Both the position numbers and the translations under genes were made by a program. Of a stretch of 32,707 bases of DNA, positions 27,142 to 32,707 are shown piece by piece. Position 1 is the first letter of the stretch, and each line of letters opens with the position of its first letter. The notes beneath the pieces are model-generated. The model worked only from the letters and a program-made list of their open reading frames with translations, was not told the origin of the DNA and made no database searches. Source of the DNA: Clostridia bacterium (GTDB lineage Bacteria > Bacillota > Clostridia > TANB77 > CAG-508); NCBI GenBank assembly GCA_022790975.1, contig JAAVYF010000012.1, forward strand, positions 1-32,707. Reading direction: 5' to 3'.

Positions 27142-29059
27142 ATGAATATAGATAAATTTTTTCCTGAAGGAACAAAGAGAAGACAAGTGATAAGAGGTAT
27201 TGCTAGAATTATAAAAGGTTTTAGAATTAGTAATTTGAAAAAGATTTATAAATCTATAAAATCAAGAGGAATTAAACAAACTTTAAAAAGTATATATACA
27301 GTTTTATTTACAAATTATAAAGCTACCCCAAGTGTAAATATTAGTGATATAGCTACAAATGTGCCTAGTTCAAACCCTTATCAAGAATGGATTAGACTAA
27401 ATGAGCCAAATGAGGAAGAATTGGAAAAACAAAGAAAATATAAGTTTAGAATAAATCCTAAAATTAGCTTAATAGTACCAATGTATAAAACACCAGTTAA
27501 CTTTTTTGAAGAATTAGTTGATTGTTTAATTGCACAAACATATTCAAATTGGGAACTATGCTTAGCAGATCGGAAGTCCAGAAAGAAATGAAAAAATAGA
27601 AGAAATTGTTAAAAAAGATAAAAGAATAAAATACGAGTTTTTAAATGAAAATAAAAATATTTCTGGAAATTCTAATGAAGCTTTAAAACTTGCTACGGGA
27701 GATTATATAGGGCTTTTAGACCATGATGATTTATTGCCAAAGTTTTCTTTATATGAAATAGTAAAAGCAATTAATGAAAATCCAGAAGTAGAATTTATAT
27801 ATACAGATGAAGATAAAATTGATGAAGATAGCACAAAAAGATACGATGTTTATTTTAAACCAGATTTTGGAATTGATACTTTAATTGCTACAAATTATAT
27901 ATGTCATTTTAGTGTGTTTAAAAAAGAATTAATGGACAAGCTAGGAGGATTTAGAAGTAAATTTGATGGAGCGCAAGACCATGATATTTTACTTAGAATG
28001 GCTGATAATACAGATAAAATTGTACATATTCCAAAAGTATTGTATCATTGGAGAGTTCATAAAGCTTCAACTGCAATGATAGGAGATGCTAAACCATGGG
28101 CTTTTGAAGCAGGTGTTTTAGCAGTACAAGATTATTTAGATAGAAACAATATAAAAGCAAAAGCAGAACATGGAAAAACTTTAGGTTCATATAAAATAAA
28201 TTATGAAATTAAAGGAAATCCTAAAGTTTCAATTATGATTCCAAATAAAGATGGAATAGATATTTTGAAAGTTTGTATTGACTCAATTGTAAATAAAACA
28301 ACTTATGAAAATTATGAAATAAATATTATTGAAAATAATAGCGAAGATGAATCAACATTTGAATACTATAAAGAACTTGAACAAAATTCTAAAATACATA
28401 TTCTTAAATATCCAGAAAAAGGATTTAATTATTCGAAAATAATGAATTTTGGCGCTAGAAATTCTGATGGAGATTATATAATTCAATTAAATAATGATAC
28501 AGAATTATTAACTCCAAATTGGCTTGAAACAATGATTGGGTATTGTCAAAATGATGGAGTAGGCGCTGTTGGCTGTTTATTATATTATCCAGATGATACA
28601 ATTCAACATGCTGGTGCAATACTAGGAATTGGTGGGATAGCTGGTCACAGATTTAAATATACTTCAAAAAATAATCATGGGTATTTTGCAGAAGAAAGTA
28701 AAGTTGAAAATTTAAGTGCAGTAACAGCTGCATGTATAATGACACCAAAATCAATTTATGAAGAAGTAGGATATATGAATGAAGAGCTTGTAGTTGCTTT
28801 TAATGATATTGATTTTTGTTTGAGAATTAGAGAAAAAGGAAAGAGAATAATATATAATCCATTTATAGAATTTTATCATTATGAGTCTAAAACTAGAGGA
28901 TATGAAGATTCACCAGAAAAAATAAAAAGATTCCAAAATGAAATAAATATATTCAATAAAAATTGGAAAAAATTTTTAGACGCTGGAGATCCATATTATA
29001 ATAAAAATCTTAGATTAGATACAGAAAGTTATGATATAAGAGCTGAAAAAGTAAATTAG
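27142..29059 (+). CDS. Double-domain family 2 glycosyltransferase, one +1 shift at 27571
   Basis: About 638 residues from ATG 27142; ATG 27118 is an alternative. A basic N-terminal region (FFPEGTKRRQVIRGIARIIK) precedes two GT-A domains. The first starts at KISLIVPMYKTPVNFFEELV (about 109-128) and spans the shift: CLAD joins GSPERNEKIEEIVKKDKRI, then ATGDYIGLLDHDDLLPKF (DHDD metal site), DEDKIDED and YHWRVHKAST. The second starts at PKVSIMIPNKDGIDILKVCI (about 360) with ENNSEDES, IIQLNNDTELL and NDIDFCLRIREKG. Such two-domain enzymes build polysaccharide chains. Without recoding, only 149 residues would be made, lacking any catalytic site. Confidence 0.9.
27571..27574 (+). other. C-GGA +1 recoding site 13 (double GT2)
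   Basis: GAT CGG AAG in frame; skipping the C gives GAT GGA AGT CCA (DGSP), the classical DGS of GT2 nucleotide-binding domains. The unshifted frame stops after 6 codons. Confidence 0.9.
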
Positions 29060-29169
29060 ATAAAAATTAGATATTAATATAGAATAGAAATAAGTAAGCT
29101 AATTTTTGTTAATTTAGAAAAGTATGCTTTATAGTTTATATAATATATTAGGAATATTAAGGAAAGATT

Positions 29170-30163
29170 ATGGAAGAACAAATTGATGTGTTAATGGCCA
29201 CTTATAATGGTGAGAAGTATTTGGAAGAGCAAATTAATAGCATATTAAATCAAACTTATAGAAATATTAGACTTATTATTTCAGATGATTGTTCTAAAGA
29301 TAATACTAGAGAAATTTTAAAACAATATGAGGAAAATGATGAAAGAATAAAAGTTTATTATCAAGAAGAAAATTTGGGATATATTAGAAATTTTGAATTT
29401 TTATTAAATAAAGTAGAAAATGAAATTTATATGCTTTCAGACCAAGATGATGTTTGGCTTCCTCAGAAAATAGAAAAATCATATGAATTATTAAAACAAG
29501 AAAATGCAGATTTAGTATTTGGAGATTTAGAGGTTGTTGATGAAAATTTAAATACAATTTATTCATCATTTGGAGATTTTATGTTATTAAATAAAAAGAT
29601 AAATAAGTATATAAATAGTTATAAACTTAATTATTTATATAATTGTGTAACTGGTTGTACAGTTCTTTCCAAAAAGGAATTTATAGATAAAATCTTGCCA
29701 TTTCCGGTGACTTCAAAATATGTAGCTCATGACCATTGGATAGGAATAGGAATCTCATTAAATGGTAAAGTTGCTTATATGAAGGAAAAGTATATAAAGT
29801 ATAGACAACATGGAAATAATGAAATTGGAACAGATAAAATTTCTCATAAATTTACTAAATTAGAAGATGTTAGAAATCTTTTCATAGAAGTAAAACTGGG
29901 AGTTTTTGGAACATATGTAGAAAATAATGATATTTTTCCTGAGAATATACAAACCTTAAATTCAAAAGCTTATAATTATTTTAAAATGATAGAAAATAAG
30001 AAAAATTTCAATTTTAAAAATTGGAATGTTTTTCATGAATTATATAAAACAGAAACAATAATATATTATTTAGAAAATTTTTTAATTATGAATATGCCAT
30101 TTATTCGGAAGAGGCTTATTTAAGATAAGACATATGATATTAAAATTACTAAAAAAAAGATAA
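29170..30163 (+). CDS. Family 2 glycosyltransferase (rhamnosyltransferase-like), probable +1 shift near its C-terminus
   Basis: Paralogue of the gene at 18973: DVLMATYNGEKYLEEQINSI, LIISDDCSKDNTREIL, LSDQDDVWLPQKIEKS, FGDLEVVDENL, TGCTVLSKK and KYRQHGNNEIGT. AAGGAAAG precedes the ATG. Read normally it stops at 30123 (317 residues, ending RKRLI). Its last in-frame CGG (30106-30108) has the same C-GGA form as the other sites; skipping the C gives NMPFIGRGLFKIRHMILKLL and ends at 30163 (330 residues) with a basic amphipathic tail. Because the change is so near the end, homology cannot decide by eye. The shifted end is preferred by analogy with 13 other sites, and a terminator begins 56 bases later. 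Confidence 0.88.
30106..30109 (+). other. C-GGA +1 recoding site 14 (probable, GT2 C-terminus)
   Basis: ATT CGG AAG at codon 313. Skipping the C replaces the last 5 residues by an 18-residue basic tail. Weaker than the other sites because both readings give a near-complete protein. Confidence 0.55.
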
Positions 30164-30183
30164 ACGATTGAACGATTTGAACG

Positions 30184-30207
30184 ATTGGGGACGGTTCCAA
30201 AAAGTTC
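30184..30207. repeat. 24-bp inverted repeat, left copy
   Basis: ATTGGGGACGGTTCC followed by AAAAAGTTC is the exact reverse complement of 32532-32555. Just before it, GATTGAACGATT-type units (30166-30186) repeat. Confidence 0.8.
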
Positions 30208-30218
30208 ACAAATATTTA

Positions 30219-30272
30219 AAATCTTATAGTTAATGTAATAAACATTGATTTTACTATAAGATTTATTTTTTT
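30219..30272 (+). terminator. Terminator closing the polysaccharide cluster
   Basis: AAATCTTATAGT (30219-30230) pairs perfectly with ACTATAAGATTT (30253-30264); AATGT and ACATT extend the structure inside, and a run of seven T follows. It lies after both possible stops of the last glycosyltransferase gene. Confidence 0.8.
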
Positions 30273-30305
30273 GTATAAATAATATTAAAAAATTTCAAAT
30301 AAGCC

Positions 30306-30336
30306 TTGACAAATAATAGTTTTATTATAATAATAT
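30306..30336 (+). promoter_or_regulatory. Probable promoter for the downstream two-gene module
   Basis: TTGACA at 30306-30311 is followed by TATAAT (30326, spacing 14) and TAATAT (30331, spacing 19) in an AT-rich run; neither spacing is ideal, so the exact -10 is uncertain. Confidence 0.45.
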
Positions 30337-30415
30337 ATTATATAAGACAATTGTACATTGAAACGATGATTTAAAATATATTATTAGATTTAATGATATT
30401 TTGTTAGGAGTGTAT

Positions 30416-31324
30416 ATGAAAAATTTAAGTTTAAGAGAAACATATTTTTTTGTTATTTTGAGTATTATTTTTATCATACTTATAATTTTTATAGTTATAA
30501 AAATTATAAGTTTCAAAAATAATGAAGGAAAAAATATTCCAATCACAAATATAACAAACAATTCATGGAAGATAAAATATAAGGAATTAGAAAAAGATAC
30601 AGATGCAGAAGTTTTATTAGTAAAAAAATGGGAAGATAAGGAAATTTATGAAAAATATAATGAAGTAAAATATAATGATATTATTTTAAGTTCAAACAAA
30701 TCAATAATTGAAGAAGAAAATATAGATATTTTTTTAACGAAAGTTGTTTTAAATGGTTATGATGATACAAATACAGAAAATAAGATAAATGCTAATATTT
30801 ATAAAATAAAAGGGGTTTCATATAATTGTGCTATTGCTATTAAATTTGAAAATGATATGCAATATTATGTTTATATTAATTTTAAATATAAACCCAATAC
30901 TTTAAGTGATTTAGTGGAAGATTTGAATCTAAAAAATACGATTTATTTTGATACGATTATATATAATAATATTGATGGACAAGAAAATATTGAATTTGAA
31001 AATATTAATGATAATGATGTTTGGAATTTATTATTTTATAATTTATCTTTAAATAATGAATATTCTAATATTAATAACGATTCAAAATGCATAATGACTA
31101 TAATAGCTAGAATTCCATTATTAGGATATAAAAAAGTTAATATAAATATAATGTCAGATGGATACATTCATACTAATATCTTAAATACAGAGGAAGCATT
31201 TTTTATAGGTGAAGAAAAAATGCAAGAATTTATTGAGTATATATCTAAAAATTATGAAGGTTTTAAGGTTATATATAGAAATATAAATGATAACACTGAA
31301 ATTATTAAAAATACGTTAAATTAA
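30416..31324 (+). CDS. Membrane-anchored protein of unknown function, 302 residues
   Basis: Start ATG 30416 has TTAGGAG 5 bases upstream, preferred over TTG 30401. One strong membrane segment (about 10-32, YFFVILSIIFIILIIFIVIK) near the N-terminus is followed by about 265 residues rich in Asn, Asp, Glu and Ile, probably outside the cell. Patterns such as ILSSNKSIIEEENIDIFLTK, INANIYKIKGVSYNCAIAIK and DIDGQENIEFENIND-like stretches suggest a mixed beta protein. Similar Clostridial single-pass proteins are annotated only as hypothetical, and I can name no function. It sits with the protease gene between inverted repeats, outside the polysaccharide operon. No CGG occurs in it. Confidence 0.75.
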   Translation: MKNLSLRETYFFVILSIIFIILIIFIVIKIISFKNNEGKNIPITNITNNSWKIKYKELEKDTDAEVLLVKKWEDKEIYEKYNEVKYNDIILSSNKSIIEEENIDIFLTKVVLNGYDDTNTENKINANIYKIKGVSYNCAIAIKFENDMQYYVYINFKYKPNTLSDLVEDLNLKNTIYFDTIIYNNIDGQENIEFENINDNDVWNLLFYNLSLNNEYSNINNDSKCIMTIIARIPLLGYKKVNINIMSDGYIHTNILNTEEAFFIGEEKMQEFIEYISKNYEGFKVIYRNINDNTEIIKNTLN

Positions 31325-31467
31325 TTTAATATATAAAAATATTTGGACATTTTTTTTAGATTTACATATATATATGTTTATATTTTTTATGAAAGGAGGA
31401 AATAAAATATTTAAAATTTATATAACTTTATGAAATAAAAGATTTATAATTTATTTAGGAGGAAAAT

Positions 31468-32472
31468 ATGAATAAAATAAATTTAATAAAAAAATTATTC
31501 TATGTATTAATAATAATATTTGTTTTACAATTTTTTATTATAAATATTAATGTAAATGCATATTCTGAAAAGAATATTGTAGAAATGCCAGTAGTTGATA
31601 CAAGTATAAGTGAAGAAGAATTATTAAAAGCTCATGAAGAAGAAAAGATTATGAAAATAGATGCTACTACTGGACAAACTACAGAATATGAAATTGATTA
31701 TGATAAGATTAGTCCTATATTAGAAGAAATGAAAAAAACTCAAAATATTTCAACAGATTTATTTTTAGAGAATAATGCAAAAATAAGTTATGAAAATGTA
31801 AAACTTTTCAAAAATTCACCTATGTTATTATCAAATAATAATTATAATATTTATTTAAATAATGAAGAAGTAAGTTACTTAAAACCAATTTGTAGAATTA
31901 CTGCTGATGAAATTTATAGAGGAGCAACAGGTTTTTTAATTGGTGATAAGTATTTGGTCACTGCTGCTCATTGTGTTTTAAAACAAGATGGTAGTGTGTA
32001 TGGACATTGGTCTGCTTTTGCAGGATATAATAATGGTAGTTATTTAAGAAAGATGGGATGGAATACAGTTCATTATTCTAGTAATTGGTCAACTTATGGT
32101 GGAGCTTCTGATTTTGATTGGGCTATTGTTGAATTAGATGGAAATTATGGTTCATCTATAGGTTGGCTTCCATGTACAAAATATTATAATTATTCAGATA
32201 TGGTTGGTGTTGCAGTAAAAGCAAATGGTTATCCAGGAGAAAGTATGAATGGAGAAAGATTGTGTAATTCTAGCGGTAAAATTACATCATCAAGTCAATT
32301 GTCTTTTAATTCTTCATGTCAAGTAGAAGGTGGATTTAGTGGAGGACCTACTTGTTTAAGCGATTACACAGCATGTGGTATTAATGTAGGAAAATATGAA
32401 GATGGAACTCTTAAATCTATTAGATTTGATGATGGTTTATATGGTTTGATAGTTGATTTATTAAATAAATAA
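31468..32472 (+). CDS. Secreted trypsin-like (V8/S1-type) serine protease
   Basis: The 334-residue product has an N-terminal signal peptide (basic KINLIKKL, hydrophobic core to about 28, likely cleavage after VNA, about residue 31), then a propeptide-like acidic region (about 35-135). The catalytic domain contains GATGFLIGDKYLVTAAHCVL with H168, SDFDWAIVELD with D217 and VEGGFSGGPT with S291, a complete His-Asp-Ser triad. Several cysteines (C169, C236, C266, C284, C296) could form disulfides. This resembles glutamyl endopeptidase/V8-type enzymes; specificity cannot be stated. TTAGGAGG precedes the ATG. It probably acts outside the cell on surface or host proteins. No shift site. Confidence 0.88.
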   Translation: MNKINLIKKLFYVLIIIFVLQFFIININVNAYSEKNIVEMPVVDTSISEEELLKAHEEEKIMKIDATTGQTTEYEIDYDKISPILEEMKKTQNISTDLFLENNAKISYENVKLFKNSPMLLSNNNYNIYLNNEEVSYLKPICRITADEIYRGATGFLIGDKYLVTAAHCVLKQDGSVYGHWSAFAGYNNGSYLRKMGWNTVHYSSNWSTYGGASDFDWAIVELDGNYGSSIGWLPCTKYYNYSDMVGVAVKANGYPGESMNGERLCNSSGKITSSSQLSFNSSCQVEGGFSGGPTCLSDYTACGINVGKYEDGTLKSIRFDDGLYGLIVDLLNK

Positions 32473-32479
32473 ATTTTTT

Positions 32480-32502
32480 CTATAAAAAAACAGCTTTTAT
32501 AG
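32480..32502 (+). terminator. Possible hairpin after the protease gene
   Basis: CTATAAAA (32480-32487) pairs with TTTTATAG (32495-32502) around AAACAGC, but no long T run follows. Weak. Confidence 0.3.
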
Positions 32503-32531
32503 TTAAATTGATATTTTTAAAAATAGAAAAT

Positions 32532-32555
32532 GAACTTTTTGGAACCGTCCCCAAT
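32532..32555. repeat. 24-bp inverted repeat, right copy
   Basis: GAACTTTTTGGAACC followed by GTCCCCAAT is the exact reverse complement of 30184-30207, so the two copies bound about 2.3 kb with the anchored protein and the protease. The arm GAACTTTTTGG also forms the hairpin at 8028. Confidence 0.8.
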
Positions 32556-32614
32556 AGTTCCCAAAATATAGGTTTACAATAGATATGTCACATTAATATA
32601 AGAAAATAAAAAAT

Positions 32615-32680
32615 AGGAAATACCAAATATGATATAATGTTTTTAACCACAAAAACTAATATCGAAAGAAGGTATTTCCT
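32615..32680. repeat. 10-bp inverted repeat before the last gene
   Basis: AGGAAATACC (32615-32624) is the exact reverse complement of GGTATTTCCT (32671-32680). The right arm abuts the ATG and overlaps the GG of its AGAAGG ribosome binding site; a TATAAT lies between the arms (32633-32638). It could be an element end or a structure limiting translation. Confidence 0.55.
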
Positions 32681-32707
32681 ATGAATAGTATAACACAAGA
32701 TATATTA
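32681..32707 (+). CDS. Start of a gene running off the window, possibly a transposase
   Basis: ATG 32681 follows AGAAGG with 8 bases spacing; only MNSITQDIL is visible. Short N-termini of this sort occur in helix-turn-helix transposases of Clostridia, and the inverted repeat just upstream fits, but nine residues cannot prove it. Confidence 0.4.

Noticed and set aside
3641..30109. Random sequencing errors as the cause of the frameshifts
   Set aside because: Random indels would fall in homopolymers and produce insertions and deletions of all kinds. Here all are a C before GGA or GGT, and the many long A and T runs in the same genes are intact. A systematic base-calling artefact cannot be fully excluded without reads, but out-of-frame CGGA in pheS, rmlB and wzm is not affected.
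3641..30109. Phase variation by slippage at simple repeats
   Set aside because: The sites are not in homopolymers or short tandem repeats, so slipped-strand switching has no substrate.
3641..30109. Reassignment of CGG to another amino acid in triplet reading
   Set aside because: A triplet reassignment would keep frame 0, but frame 0 reaches a stop within 3 to 50 codons at each site and homology continues in +1.
1..32707. tRNA gene that could read CGGN
   Set aside because: I scanned the gaps for tRNA-like GC-rich cloverleaf blocks and the TTCGA-type T loop and saw none; the decoder, if a tRNA, is outside the window.

Overview
The window looks like a low-GC Firmicute, probably an uncultured clostridial lineage. 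By eye it is roughly a quarter G+C, codons end in A or T, ribosome binding sites are strong AGGAGG types, and a T-box riboswitch sits ahead of pheS. The species cannot be fixed from the sequence.

Layout. Positions 1-92 hold the 3' end of an IS30-like transposase. Positions 167-4034 are a promoter, a T-box leader and pheS-pheT, closed by a terminator. Positions 4147-4812 are a small minus-strand pair: a Phd-type antitoxin and an unknown protein of foreign-looking composition. mutL (5027-6754) and an unknown membrane protein (6908-8020) follow. A consensus promoter at 8122 opens a surface-polysaccharide cluster running to a terminator near 30270. It holds the four dTDP-L-rhamnose genes (rmlD, rmlA, rmlC, rmlB, with a decayed HD-domain gene among them), two GT-C-like or polytopic membrane proteins, two GtrB-type polyprenyl-phosphate glycosyltransferases, an ABC exporter (Wzm and Wzt with a C-terminal cargo domain), two SAM methyltransferases with coiled-coil tails and five further family 2 glycosyltransferases. 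The likely product is a rhamnose-containing polysaccharide that is assembled in the cytoplasm, modified and exported by the ABC transporter. Positions 30184-32555 are a separate module bounded by 24-bp inverted repeats, with an anchored protein of unknown function and a secreted trypsin/V8-like serine protease. The last bases start another gene, probably a transposase.

The outstanding feature is a recurrent +1 frameshift. Eleven plus-strand genes, including pheT (essential in known bacteria) and mutL, are interrupted at 14 places. Each interruption is one extra C in front of a glycine codon (GGA or GGT), which creates an in-frame CGG. Skipping the C, or reading CGGN as one four-base glycine codon, restores the full-length family protein every time (13 clear cases, 1 probable). 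I found no CGG codon in normal use in any plus-strand gene. Out-of-frame CGG trinucleotides (for example TTC GGA or GGC GGA) cause no interruption. Reading frames are otherwise intact, and residues flanking the sites are conserved. This looks like genome-wide decoding of CGGN as glycine (quadruplet decoding or forced +1 slippage at an unassigned CGG) rather than gene decay. The one in-frame CGG that does not fit lies in the foreign-looking minus-strand gene at 4147-4530. No tRNA gene that could explain the decoding lies in this window.
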